DNA of 64,000 bases, taken from NCBI GenBank assembly GCA_036245525.1, contig BTPG01000004.1, positions 45,953,982 to 46,017,981 of the forward strand. The letters are read 5' to 3'. Positions within the stretch are counted from its first letter, which is position 1. The number at the start of each line of letters is the position of its first letter. The position numbers and the translations under genes are program-made. Of this stretch, positions 10,246-20,876 are shown in pieces. Under the pieces are notes generated by a model, which did no database searches, had not been told where the DNA came from, and was given only the letters and a program-made list of their open reading frames with translations. Source of the stretch: Semisulcospira habei (taxonomy: Eukaryota > Mollusca > Gastropoda > Semisulcospiridae).

Positions 10246-12022
10246 TGTCACGACACGCCTGACGGAGTCAGGGCGCCGTGGACAATATGAGTGCTGACAC
10301 TCGAGAAAACCCACCCACTCTAAATAAATCACACAACGCCAGTGATAAACAACAAACAAATCCTTTTATTACCCACTCTTACTCTAACCCCCACCCCAAC
10401 CCACTAACGCCCCACACACTCACACATACCCACGCATGCACTCATAACGTATTAACACTTAAAAAAGATTAACATATAAAAAATGACTAACAAGTGAAAA
10501 TGACTAACAGGTGAATATGACTAACAGGTGAATATGACTAACAGACGAAAATGACTAACAGGTGAATATGACTAACAGGTGAATATGACTAACAGGTGAT
10601 AATGACTAATATGGCCAACGGCTATACAAGGCGGGTACTCTGTCTCTGTACAGTGTCCTCTGTCCCACACTAGACAGGGTGGCTCGTAACGTAAGAGTAC
10701 CCCTAGACCGCAGAGCACCCTAGCCGTGCTTGCCCACGCACGCCTGTGACCGACGCTCAGAACGTAGAATCAGCCTGATGTAGCCAACGTACTTGTCCAA
10801 CAGGACCGGCTAGCGAAGGCGTTCCGACTCCCGATGATGCGTCACCGTTGGTCGTGGATGAGATCGAAGAACGACAAAATCTTCGAAGCCAGTCTTCGAA
10901 GCCAGTCTTCGAAGCCAGTGCACTGGAAAAGGGCGCATTGTCAGTCAAAGTGCCAACACAGTTAATTCTGGCCTATTTGACACGCACCTACTCACAAACC
11001 ACGTGAGTTGTGTCTCGTCTCACCCTAATACCCGCCTTGGCCATATTAAATATACAATCATGGATATGAAAGCTTCCTATGTACATTCAACATTCGCCAG
11101 GTCTGCACTATTCCATTACACTAACATTAGGCTAGCACAACCACTTTTGTATAATAACATTGCCACTGCTAAAACCAACATTATCAAAATATCCCGATGT
11201 ACATACAAAGATATGAAATAATCACCAGCAACCACCCAACGTGACAATCTTATTACATTACATCTAGGACTTAATACCAATATATTTGAAAGGATACCCA
11301 CTTTAATTCGTTTTACAACATGGCCCTTTAAATATACTCACTCGGCGACAGCCGAATATAAACAACTAAATCCGACACCCACCACATTACAACCCAACCT
11401 AAAAACCATGGTTAAAGACTCGATTAAAACGTCACTAAAAAACTAGACGAACATACCCTTCCGCACCTATATACACATTCACACACCCGAGAGCACAGCA
11501 GCTAACTGGGGAAAATGGCATGAGTAAATACCTGTCACTGGTGAGTCCTCCGGCAGGACGAGACAAAACAAGACGAAGACGAACCGGAGGGGTCTTCTGG
11601 TGAGTAGCAGCTGTGGTCACAAGTCTCTCGGGACACCCACACCCAGGAACACTGGCCGTGGTCTTGCAGGGAGGGTAAAACAACCCTCACACAGCTTGTC
11701 AAGGGCTCCAAACGAGGCCGCACCCTGACCCAGACTCTCACTTCGCTGGCTAACTCCGCTGACTGACTGTAATATCCTTCTGCTACCTTGCAGTTTAACT
11801 TTACTTCTGAACACTGTTCGGTTAAAGCTACTTGGCTAAAGCGTGCAACCGCTGTACTCGCTCACTGTTAAGCTTGCTGCACGGGCTTTACGATTACGCT
11901 CACACTACATTTATTAACTTCCCTAAACTAAGGCTATTTACAGAATTCGGCGATCTACATTTATTAACAAAAAAACGACTTGACGAAAAAATAAAACAAC
12001 ATGTCACATCCGTTACGTGACA
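10246..12022 (-). repeat. 5' LTR of the Gmr1-type element
   Basis: 1777 bp, TGTCACG...GTGACA, the partner of 2484-4247. It carries the same 17-bp array (10483-10618) and three copies of the 13-bp TCTTCGAAGCCAG-type unit (about 10885-10918). As the 5' LTR of a minus-strand element it should hold the promoter, but I could not place a TATA box with confidence. Confidence 0.9.
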
Positions 12023-12041
12023 CACGACCACAAACGTAACA

Positions 12042-12433
12042 CCCCCACCCGGGTCTGCCTTGGGGGACTTGGGTGGGGTTAACTACTTTTGAGTTCTCAG
12101 GGTCACCCTGGTCAGCCCCACAGGGTGGGTTTCCTTTCCGATTCTGGGGCATGTGTTTGCCTACCCTTGGTCCATTCACCTGTATTTGCCTTTTTAAAAC
12201 TCTCCCTACTGTCTGCACTGCCTGTAGCTCTTGATATTGGATGTGTGTTGCTAAATGGTCTTAGCTTTATTTAGGCCCCATGTCGTAGGTTTATTTATCG
12301 TATTGGACCGGCTGGCGACATAATTCAATATTCTGTTTAGTTTTTTTTTTTCACAAGCAGGCAGGCACGTTCTGAGAAAGCCTTGTTGCTGTCGGGAGGT
12401 TAAGCAATGTACAATCAATCAATCAATCAATCA
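12042..12433 (+). mobile_element. Short retroelement S1, copy a
   Basis: A 392-bp member of a dispersed family that opens CCCCACCCGGGTCTGCC and closes with GTTAAGCAATGTACAATC and an (AATC)n tail. It is flanked by the 12-bp direct repeat ACAAACGTAACA (12030-12041, 12434-12445), a target duplication expected from target-primed reverse transcription. I see no clear tRNA A/B boxes, so its origin is unknown. SINE-like is the best description. Confidence 0.85.
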
Positions 12434-12479
12434 ACAAACGTAACATGTATATATAAGAATGTTAAACATAATTTGTTTT

Positions 12480-13830
12480 ATGCTTGAATGACGTGACTAA
12501 TTTGAAGGTCAAGGCTGTTGCGGATTTTTTAAAAGTCACTCATTCTTTTCCGGGCAATATATCTGAAATTAGATGTTTCCAGACGGAAAAAAACCATAAA
12601 ATGATGACAGTCCTTTAAATAAGAAAGTGTCATAAACAAAAAGGAAGGTTCTACCTTCAAGGGTCAGGGCGGCCATATATTTGTCTTTATTTCTTTAAGA
12701 GATATCTCCAAAACTAGTACATATGTTTGCCTCGACTTTGGTATGTCGTGAATTTTTCATAAAAAGACGTCTCATTAAAGAATGGTGTCACTATGTCAAA
12801 GGTAAAGGACGTAGCAGCCATATCTGTTTCAAATAGTGTATTTTTCCAAGTAATGTCTCTGTTAGAAAATTAGCTAACCTTGACACAGTTGTGGTTGTTT
12901 TTGACAGTTTGTTGTACTGTAATTTTGACTGGCTAACAAGTGTAAATACAAGACCCTTTATGCATTTTTAAATTGACTTTTCATAGGTCTGAAGGACAGA
13001 GGAAGTCGTGAAAATATACGCAATCTAATTTGCCAGATGAGGTAAGGACAACACGTTGTCAAGCCCACAACCCTGAGTTTACTTTCTACAACACTATTCT
13101 GAGTGCAAGGAAACCTAGGCCCAACCATGTGAAATGAGACAGACACGCTGAAAAAGTAGAGGGTAAGGGCTGAGAGCTCAAAGAATGGGGATTGCTTCCA
13201 TAGTTTTTCGTTATAGTTATTATACAAATGCCATATGAACAATGTAAGCTAAGTACCGATGTTCTTTTTGTGTGCGACACTTTGTCCACATTAAAAAAAA
13301 TCGGATTAGTGTTTGGATACATATTAACTGCACAGAGGTTCTAACAAATATGGTAAGTAGTTGTGACCTTGACTTTGAGGTTAAGGACCTGATTTTGGTT
13401 CATGGTATTAACTTTTATTTGGAGTATCGTGGTCTTAAATCTGTATCCAATCAGTCAAGTCTTTTAAGAGAACAAGTTTGATTATGCGCCAAACCAATAC
13501 GGAATACATGACCTTCACCTTGAGGATAACAGCCTGATTCGATCATCAAACATTCTGCTATGAGTTGTAGTGTCATTATCTTAAGTTTAGTTTTAATTAG
13601 TTCAGTATCTTTAAAATTCTCCCGTGCACTAAGGTTTCAATACAATAGTTGCTAAGACCTTGACCTTTACAGCACAGCAAGTTTTTGGTTTCTGGTATTT
13701 CTTTTAAAAGACGCAATGTCATCATCAACTATTTGAATCGAATTGTCCAGTAACTTTATAGATATGGCATGCAAGTAGGTTCCAACACGTATCACAGCTA
13801 TGACCTTGACCTCAAGATTCAAGATGACTT
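12480..13830. repeat. Degenerate modules of about 145 bp with paired AGGTCA-type motifs, in two opposed arrays
   Basis: AAGGTCAAGG-like motifs recur at about 12510, 12657 and 12799 on the plus strand. The reverse form TGACCTTGACCTT recurs at about 13365, 13510, 13652 and 13801. Spacing is 142-149 bp in both. Between the motifs are similar phrases about ATATCTC(C/T)GAAA and CTATGTCAAAGG. No coding region is supported. The region is duplicated at about 27250-28620. Confidence 0.6.
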
Positions 13831-15326
13831 TATTGTGCTGTGATAGAAAATCATACACAGCAAAAATTGTCTTGCCACCTCAGGTGCCGCTCACCGCATT
13901 CACTCACTCGCTCATTCCACAAATTACAATAACAGAGCTACAAGATGGACAATGACTCGGGACGGGCGAAGCCCGTCGCCAAGAAAATGCTAAGACAGGC
14001 CTATGCAGTCTCCTGAACACACTAGTATATGCTCTTATGTTATGTTCCTACTTGACTAAAGCTAGTACATGAAAATACAAGTTAACAACAGAAACAAATT
14101 ACCGTCGATACCGGAAATGATCCAGTCCCATCTAGGTAACATAAAACGACGGTCAAAACTGCACCTGGGGGCCAGTCGCTATATTACATTATGGAAACAA
14201 CTATAATGAACATTAATACACAGTCGTATTTACTGGCACGCCACTTGTTGGGAAATATCTATCAACAGCTGAAGTCGGCGGGCCAGTCAGTACTTGCGAC
14301 ATAAACACGGCCGCTGCGGTGAAACGCAGTAAGAGGTAGTAGATCTCGCTGGTAGATACTTCTCTGCATGCTTCCACGCTTTTCCGTGGAGTCAGTCAGA
14401 ATAAAGAAAAACATCTGGCAGAGCGTTAGTCTGTGAATTATGTAGGATACAACACAACTCTAGTTGGTAATATTCCGTCTTGAAGTAGAGTACCACGGTG
14501 CACAGTGTCAGGCGACAATAATGTTTTAAATAACCCGTCGGTCCTTTTGCGTTCAGGCAGCAGTATTACAAGAAAAATGTAAAAAAAAAATACTAGGGGG
14601 CACCCAAGACCTTGACCTTTAATAGAGGACGCCAGTATGATTGCTCCTAATCTGTTAATAAGACGAACAGCTATTATGCAAAAATATATGTATGTGGCTG
14701 ATACACTTTACGAGAAATTGTCAATCCTGTCGTGTAAAAACATGAATGTTACGTGTCAAATGAGCCGACTGAACACAGACTACTGGTGAAATCAGACGTA
14801 ACTGTGTAGAAATAGGAAAGGTGTTGGATCTCATCTTTATGAGGCAGGTGCTAACATGATAATAAATGTACAATGGAAAATGATAGATCAGTTGACAAAG
14901 TAACGTGTCCTGTGTGGTAATGAAGGCATCCTCGAATATCTTTAGCCCTGTCATATTGGTACCGTGATGATTCTAGCTGACCTTAACACCTAGATACACC
15001 TCACTGGCAGTCGCTGGAGATAACAATGATCGCCTGGTTTATAGTCACGTTGTTTTCCTTCGTATTTACTGACTCCTAGCCATGTAGTTACACATTGTAC
15101 ACACCGACCTATGTCCTAAGGTTATAATTGTATGATAGATGGCTGTCTGGGATATGGCGGCCACGTTTGACTGATACTTAACGCAATATGGGTCATTATG
15201 TCAAGAATATGATCATTATGATTTAACTTCGTGCTCAATTATGGAATATTGAATGATTCAAAGAAGAGACTGACGAAAACGCTGACAAGAAATAATTTAT
15301 TTTCATGAAAAACGTGACATTTTTTT
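13831..15326. other. Non-coding sequence, duplicated
   Basis: I find no gene, RNA or clear transposon. At about 13954-13985 copy 1 differs from copy 2, which has about 60 extra bases (28755-28820), and copy 2 has another short extra block near 29020-29080. A TGACCTTGACC-type motif occurs once more at 14610. Short open frames here have no recognisable features. Confidence 0.5.
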
Positions 15327-15538
15327 TTAACTCATTCAGCCCGACGGCCGTATTTCCCAAATTTTGGAGGTGTCATCTAATGACTATACACCAGTTGCAG
15401 GAGATGGATTGATCATGATAATTTAAGGGCAGTGCCAGGTTAGCTTGGCGCCGCAGGCGCCAAGCTAATCTGGCACTACCTTGAATTATCATAGTCGACC
15501 CATCTCCTGCTGTAGTGCGTCAGGGCTGAATGGGCTAA
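15327..15538. repeat. TTAA-bounded palindrome, family P2
   Basis: Starts TTAACTCATTCAGCCCGACG and ends in the inverse, CGTCAGGGCTGAATGGGCTAA. The core pairs AGTGCCAGGTTAGCTTGGCG with its complement around GCCGCAGGC. Termini and TTAA suggest a piggyBac-type MITE. Paralogue at 30213-30424. Confidence 0.75.
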
Positions 15539-15917
15539 TGGTATCCTACTCGTTTTGAAAATAGTAACATCTTGGCTATCTAGATATGTGTTTATTTTAT
15601 CGCTGATAATACTATACTTTTAGCAGCCTGGTGCCCTATATGGTGCCCTATATTGTTCTGCACCCCCAAGCTCACGAAAACAGGTTGTGTTGACACTGAC
15701 CGTCTTGAAAATCGCGGCCATTTGAATTCGTGTAAGCAAGTATATTCATATTCCACAATAATCAAACTCATCAAATAAAATGGCCATTCCAGAGATGACG
15801 TCACAAACGATTTTTTTAACGGTTCCAAAGCAAAACCTCGATGATATCCTAATCGTTTCATCATTGGTGCATTGCTGGCTCGGTATGGCGAAACATTTGG
15901 TGTTTGTAAGTTGAATA

Positions 15918-16086
15918 CATAGGGGCCTGACGATGGTGCTTTGACTAAATGCAAATCCGCTGCGCCACCGCGTGCGCGCTACCGCATCTAGCTCAATTCA
16001 TAATACATGTTGTTTTATAAATTGAGCTAGATGCTGTGGCGCAGCGGATTTGCATTTAGTCAAAGCGCCATCGTCAGGCCCTTATG
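15918..16086. repeat. TA-flanked palindromic MITE, family P7
   Basis: Arms of about 70-80 bp run from CATAGGGGCCTGACGATGG to CCATCGTCAGGCCCTTATG, with a 13-14 bp bulge in the left arm only. Ends flanked by TA suggest a Tc1/mariner-type MITE. The arms contain TGTGGCGCAGCGG, which looks like a tRNA A-box fragment. Paralogue at 30808-30976. Confidence 0.7.
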
Positions 16087-16388
16087 GTTGGATAAGCAGA
16101 ATAATGAACTTTTCATGGCGGTTTTGCCTAGACTATGAGGATCTTTGGCTTGTGGGAATCATACTGACGGTGTAACGTGCGTGCTAGCTGTTACAGACGC
16201 ACTCACGAAACAGAAAGAAGCAGGACTAGCACAAAAACAGTAACCAAGAAATGAAACATGTTTTGAAAGGACGAGCACAAACAGTTTACTGAAGTGATCC
16301 CCTTTCTGCTCGTACTTCCAAAGCGTGTTTCCTTTAATTGCAGGTTATTTTTTTTACACGCCTGGCAGTCAACTTTTGGTTTGGATTT

Positions 16389-16390
<2 letters not shown>

Positions 16391-16468
<78 letters not shown>
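16391..16468. repeat. (AC)n microsatellite, about 39 units
   Basis: An uninterrupted dinucleotide run. The paralogous run at 31278-31397 is about 60 units. Open frames across it are artefacts of the repeat. It lies about 250 bp past the stop codon of the secreted-peptide gene. Confidence 0.95.
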
Positions 16469-16470
<2 letters not shown>

Positions 16471-16722
16471 CTAAACACAAAACATGCATACCAAAATGAC
16501 GCATATACACATAATTATTTAAAGAATTTTAAAGGCAGAGCCAAATAGCATTTCTACATTTTATATTCATATCTTCTTCATCAATTCTCAAACTCACAAT
16601 GTCACAATTCATCGCAAATCCAACAGTCTACACTGTAGGCATTTTCTGTCCCCAACCCCTCACCCACAAATTTTCATGAAAATCACAAAATCACATCAGG
16701 TGTGAAAGACAGTTGTAGTCCT

Positions 16723-19377
16723 TCACTTGTGGATATGCTCGCAGTGGGAATGACAGCCATGGGCTGGAACACAGCAGTGAGCGTCAGCTCCGCATGATGT
16801 GTCGTCGGCAGAAGAGCACGGTCCAGTGATAGTGTCACACGCAGCAAAGTTGTTGCAGTGATCTGGCACCTGAGCAGCTAAAAATCAAGATGAGGATTTC
16901 ATCCCAAAGTCTACCGTATTGTTTAGAGCTCACATGCGTTTATCTTTTAGGAACATTCAGAGTTGTTCATATTTTTAGGCTTATTATGCTGAACCATTTC
17001 CGTCCTCTCTAAGCCAACTCTGATCAACACACACGTCGGTGCACACAAATATAAACGAACATACGGCGCTTCCCTCCATTAGTACGTTCTGTGGGCTCGT
17101 GTAGCGACAGGAATACATCTCCTTCTACTCTAACCCACCCTCTGATCCACACACGCTGCTAGACACAAATAAAGACGGACACACGGTGATTCCCGCCATT
17201 CGTAACCTCTGTGTCCTGGTGTAGCATAGCTATTCTGAAGAAGAATCATAGCACGAGCAGCGAAAGACGTCACTTCAAGTTACACGTCATGGCATCATTA
17301 GTCTCACGACGCCGTGTTGACAGTGACGACTCGATCTTATACGTTACTCATCGCAGTACTAACATTTGACGTATTATAGAGGATCAAACTTTGCAATTTT
17401 CTTGCTGATTTTCACACCTAGAGCTTTCAGGTCACAATTTGACCCAATCCTACCCCAGAGCCGGGACAAACAGCAGGCTTATGCAAATACTGTTTATAAT
17501 GAAAAGATTTTTTTTTCGTAAAAGAAAAATTAAAGTGATTTTAGCTGTTTTACAAATGACTCGGAAAAAGCGGTGCAGAAAACTGTCTGATTTTCACACC
17601 TAGGGCATACAGGTCACAATTGACCTAATCGTACCCGACAGCCGAGACAAACTGTAGGCTTATGTAAATACCGTATACGAAAAATCATGCGATTATTAAT
17701 AAGAAGATTGGGTTATTTTTCGTAGTCTATTGTTTTTAAGATTAATCCCAAAATAATTCGTGAAATTAATGCCCCAAAACGTGAAAATATTCTTTTTTCA
17801 AAAATATTTAATTATCATTGAAAAAGTTCTAGAAGTACAATGCTGGTTAACGCAGTCATTCAATATCTCCCTTTTATCTAGCTATATGCAAAATAGCTAG
17901 TAAAAATAAGAAAAAATACGGACTCCAGTGTGGATCAACCGGTTTTTGTTAACGGCCATTTTCTCGCCAATGAGCGTCTTAATAATAAAAAAAAAAACTA
18001 CATCGGGATTATTCTTTTAGGGACAATATCATACAATTTCGAACTTGTCCGTCCGTCCTCAAACTCGGGCTCTAGTCGCTGTCACACACACGCACGCACT
18101 TCACGCACGCACGCACGTGCGCACGCCAGTACAGTAGACAACAAGTCGAATTGTTAACCCTTTGGCTGTCGGTAGAGGTTTCGTCGCGTTGATTCCTGCA
18201 GGAATCAAGACGAAAAAAAAAAAACGCTGCCGACAGCCTCAGGGTTAACATGTGGTTGCCAGTACAAATTAGCGCGCTCTGCCACTTCGATATGAGTGGA
18301 ATCGATTGTTATAAATAAATGAACAGATAAATAATAAATAGATAATAATAAATAAATAATAAGCCCGTTATCTCATTCAGCCCGACGGCCGTGTTTCCCC
18401 AAATTGTGGAGGCGTCATCTAACGACTATGCTCCTGTTGAATGAGAATGATCGACTATGATAATTCAAGGGTAGTGCCAGATTAGCTTGGCGCCTGTCGG
18501 CGCCAAGCTAATCTGGCACTACCCTTGAATTATCATGGTCGATCCATCTCCTGCTGTAGTGCGTCAGGGCTCAATGGGTTACGGTAAAGAGCAGGCTTTG
18601 GAGCGGCCTCCTCCAAGCAAGAAAGCTTCATTAATTCACAATGTCTCCTTTATAAATGTCTCACAATGATGCTGCACAAGTGGACTAAAGTAACTAACTT
18701 AGCCCCAACGCACTATAGCAGGAGATGGATCAAACCATAACAATTCCAGGGAAAGGTCACCTTAGCGTGGCGCCTGAATTATGGTGGATCATTCTCTTGC
18801 AACTGGTACGTAGGCGTTAGGTGTCACCTCCCAAATTTGGAAAATGCGGCCGTTGGTTCAAATGGGTTGATATTTGTTTATTTCTGAAGTTTAACCCATT
18901 CAGCCCTGCATCACTACAGCAGGAGATGGATCGACCATGATAATTCAAGTGTAGTGCTTGACGCCTGTCGGCCTCCCATCTAATCTGACACTACCCTTGA
19001 ATTATTATGGTCGATCTATCTCCTGCAACTTGTGCATAGTCATTAGATGACGCCTCCAAAATTTGGGAAATACGGCCGTCAGGCTGAATGAGTTAAATGT
19101 TGCACAATGAAAGACTTTTCTGCACTTTTCCCTCTTACTGAAAAGGTGAAGGCAATAAGAACACTTCCATTTATTGTGCCTGCTCACTCGCCTTGCGAAA
19201 AGATGGATAGGGATATGTTAGTTAATGCAGGATAAACAACGAGAACCCATTTTGTTGGAAATTTTAGCACCCAGAAATTGTCTGGAGAAAGGAACAATAC
19301 GACACAATGGAAAATATAAACACAAACTTACTGGCCACAGCGAAGATGAGAGCGAGCGCAATGAAAACAAGCTTCAT
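16723..19377 (-). CDS. Small secreted cysteine-rich peptide, two exons (copy 1)
   Basis: Exon 1 is 19332-19377 (ATG at 19375-19377), followed by a GTAAGT donor. Exon 2 is 16723-16877 after a TTTTTAG acceptor, stop TGA at 16723-16725. The intron is 2454 bp in phase 1. The joined frame is 66 residues. The first 17, MKLVFIALALIFAVATA, are a textbook signal peptide with an A-T-A cleavage site. The mature part is about 49 residues with eight cysteines spaced C-x5-C-x6-C-x7-C-x5-CC-x5-C-x3-C and a histidine-rich end. The CC pair at positions 5-6, the final C-x3-C and the acidic stretch before the fourth cysteine resemble a WAP four-disulfide core, but the spacing is not canonical. It could be an inhibitor, antimicrobial, toxin-like or metal-binding peptide; function is unknown. 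A TATA box lies just upstream. Copy 2 keeps the frame and splice sites. Confidence 0.8.
17500..17900. other. Intronic sequence with a repeated phrase
   Basis: Two related phrases, GATTTTCACACCTAG followed by CAGGTCACAATTTGACC, occur at about 17410 and 17590, each followed by CGGGACAAAC/CGAGACAAAC. This is a diverged direct repeat of about 180 bp inside the intron. I see no gene in it. Confidence 0.4.
18154..18248. repeat. TTAA-bounded hairpin MITE, family P3 (in the intron)
   Basis: TTAACCCTTTGGCTGTCGG ... CCGACAGCCTCAGGGTTAA, with an inner GATTCCTGCAGGAATC tip. TTAA flanks and a CCCTTTG start match the style of piggyBac MITEs. Paralogue at 33074-33168. Confidence 0.82.
18368..18581. repeat. 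P2 palindrome (in the intron)
   Basis: Full P2 element with a GGCGCCTGTCGGCGCC tip at about 18490-18505. The left TTAA has mutated to TTAT. The paralogue at 33288-33480 lacks 22 bp exactly at the hairpin tip. Confidence 0.75.
18700..18870. repeat. Diverged P2 palindrome
   Basis: Left part GCACTATAGCAGGAGATGG and right part TTTGGAAAATGCGGCCGTTG are recognisable as P2, but the arms no longer pair well. Paralogue at about 33592-33763. Confidence 0.55.
18891..19096. repeat. P2 palindrome with a rearranged core
   Basis: Starts TTAACCCATTCAGCCC, ends GGCTGAATGAGTTAA. The central left arm is shorter than in copy 2 (33788-34031), where a piece of the arm is duplicated. Confidence 0.65.
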
Positions 19378-19429
19378 GTTTCTGGTTGTCGGTGTCTACG
19401 TTGATGATGTTCCAGTGCACTCCTGGGGG

Positions 19430-19437
19430 CTTTTATA
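19430..19437 (-). promoter_or_regulatory. TATA box of the secreted-peptide gene (copy 1)
   Basis: The minus strand reads TATAAAAG, 53 bp before the ATG. A start site about 30 bp downstream would leave a 5' UTR of about 25 bases. The direct repeat CTCACGGTT just upstream (about 19452-19475) may be regulatory. A LINE fragment begins about 190 bp upstream, so the proximal promoter is short. Confidence 0.75.
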
Positions 19438-20041
19438 GAAAATACAGATCTCACGGTTCTCACGGTTCTCACGGTCAGTTACGAATGAAACAGCCCTTGG
19501 TTCGCTTACTGACGTCAGGTATTGCCCTTGGTGTCATCCACAGCCATATAGCCTCATGGGCCCTCCGGTCTAATAGGATCTATGCGTGTTGGAGATGTCT
19601 GGAGTGTTGTCTATGCTAATGGTCAGCGCTTAACTTCGCTGTCGAGGAACAGTTTGTTACAGATACCATGGGCCAGACTAGATAGTTATGTTAAAAAACA
19701 ACCAGCCTTTCGTTCTCAGGTACCAAAGCCTGGTACTAACTATCGCCTCGAAGTAAATCCATTTTTGACTGTAGTACCTTTAAAACTCGTTTGTATTACA
19801 TCTTGTTACAGTAACTTGCTAACGGACTACAATTTTTTTTAATATTCACTGTTATTGATATGTGTGCACATTATTTGCATTGCTTTTGTACATTTTGTTT
19901 TCTTTCTTTCAGTTTATATATTTATTTTTGATTTATTCTGTTCCTCTTACTCATTGCTTTTAATGTTCGTTTTGTAACAGGACAGTTTGCAAGAGATTCG
20001 TTTCGCCTAGAAGTTTATGCTGTAACTAAAACATTTCATCA

Positions 20042-20200
20042 AAATGTAGTAAAACTGTTGCCGCAAGTTTTTTTGGTGAAAGAAAATAGAGGTTGAAAAC
20101 CCTTTATATTAGAAACACCGAGAAGAAGCATCTTTGATCCGAAACGTCGTGTTTCATGTTTCTAACTTAAAAGGGTTTCAACCTCTATTTTCTGTTTTCC
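20042..20200 (+). mobile_element. 159-bp hairpin retroelement with a hammerhead-like tip
   Basis: Flanked by the 15-bp direct repeat TAAAACATTTCATCA (20027-20041, 20201-20215), a target duplication inside the LINE tail. A long hairpin pairs 20081-20100 with about 20174-20193. The tip holds the ribozyme-like motif at 20112-20155. Penelope-like elements are known to carry hammerhead ribozymes, so a short non-autonomous relative is plausible. Confidence 0.65.
20112..20155 (+). ncRNA. Degenerate hammerhead-ribozyme-like motif
   Basis: Stem I pairs GAAACAC (20112-20118) with GTGTTTC (20149-20155), seven perfect base pairs. Between them lie GAGAAGA in place of the CTGANGA core, CGAAAC, and a GTC in the cleavage-site position. 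Stem II is at most ATC/GAT and stem III is almost absent. The core has decayed, so activity is doubtful. Paralogue at 35050-35093 is identical by eye. Confidence 0.45.
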
Positions 20201-20553
20201 TAAAACATTTCATCATCATCTCGTTCGTTGCAGGGAGTGGTTCGGCGTAAACGAAACCTGACTATTGTATGTGGTGCGGTTCGGAGCTGTATAGCGCTAA
20301 GTCAGGGCAAGGTATTCGTTTGAATGCTGTGTCTATTTTGGATAGAGATAGTATGATTAGTCGAGAACTAGGGATCGCTTGCTGTTTTCTTGTATGACAT
20401 CTGTGTGAATGTTTGCGGTTGTTGATTGTGTTTGGTAAGACTTGTCGGAACATGGCCCATGTTGTGTAACGATGGCTTACGTCTGTTGTCGTGACTTGGA
20501 ACCAGAATTAACTTGTATAACTCAGTCTGACGGTGCAAATGGTGTAGTTGCCA

Positions 20554-20620
20554 ACAGGAGGTATAGATTGTCATGAGACTCTGCGGCTTTTAGGGTGTCA
20601 TGAACATCTGTGCCGCTTGC
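20554..20620. repeat. P1 hairpin, degenerate
   Basis: Related to the GAGGCATAGATCCTCATGAG family but with poor pairing. Paralogue at 36635-36694 is shortened on the right. Confidence 0.5.
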
Positions 20621-20713
20621 AGTAGAATTTTGGTCTGTTTTCGTAACTTACGTTTAAAGTCGCTGTTTTACTTTTGACCGCTCGATCAGAGAATGCAAAT
20701 GGGACCCATTGCC

Positions 20714-20783
20714 AGCAAGAGCCGCGGATTCTCAAGAGCCCTTTCCACTGCAGGGTCTGATGAGAATCTATGTCCTTTACAGC
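20714..20783. repeat. P1 hairpin
   Basis: Left arm GGATTCTCAAGAGCCC, right arm GTCTGATGAGAATCTATG around CCACTGCAGG. Paralogue at 36785-36853. Confidence 0.6.
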
Positions 20784-20809
20784 AGGTGCTAGATAAGCGT
20801 CGACTGTTT

Positions 20810-20876
20810 TAACTCTTTCGAGACGTGCCGCATCCGGATTCGCGGCTTCGGATGCGGCACGTCTCGAAAGAGTTAA
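20810..20876. repeat. TTAA-bounded perfect hairpin, family P5
   Basis: TTAACTCTTTCGAGACGTGC ... GCACGTCTCGAAAGAGTTAA with a GCCGCATCCG inner arm. In 67 bp nearly every base outside the 12-nt loop is paired. Paralogue at 36881-36947 has an unpaired change in the right arm. Confidence 0.85.

Larger units (their letters stand above)
2479..12027 (-). mobile_element. Gmr1-type Ty3/gypsy LTR retrotransposon, nearly intact
   Basis: Two long LTRs (2484-4247, 10246-12022) begin TG and end CA and enclose a minus-strand coding region. Both outer flanks are CACGA (2479-2483, 12023-12027), a 5-bp target duplication. The paralogous segment reads straight through at about 26789-26793 with one CACGA, so it is the empty site. 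Reading on the minus strand: tRNA primer site, gag, CCHC knuckle, protease, integrase, RT, RNase H, polypurine tract. Integrase before RT is copia-like order in a gypsy-type pol, the hallmark of Gmr1-type elements. The LTRs differ by about five substitutions and one 13-bp repeat-unit indel by eye, so insertion is recent. The only gross break is the DNA transposon in RT. Confidence 0.92.
19625..20218 (+). mobile_element. LINE 3' end fragment with a CATCATC tail
   Basis: The coding remnant (about 19690-19842) carries a TSLSF-type block and PFLTVVPLKLV, like the C-terminal end of CR1/jockey-type RTs. The 3' UTR has AACAGGACAGTTTGCAAGA, which resembles the end of the LINE at 53748-53822, and a CATCATCATC tail. 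It is broken by stops, and a 159-bp element is inserted at 20042-20200. Paralogue at about 34560-35157. Confidence 0.65.

Noticed and set aside
16203..16548. Open frames across the (AC)n runs at 16.4, 31.3 and 57.4 kb
   Set aside because: They translate the microsatellite as Thr-His or Cys-Val repeats and have no other support.
17234..17275. A third hammerhead (CTGAAGA...GCGAAAGACGTC)
   Set aside because: CTGAAGA, GAAA and GTC occur in order, but the flanks cannot form stem I and no stem II pairs. At best it is a decayed remnant; also present at about 32160.
18850..18870. tRNA B-box-like GGTTCAAATGGG
   Set aside because: No A box or cloverleaf around it; it is part of a P2 end. I found no tRNA or rRNA gene in the window.
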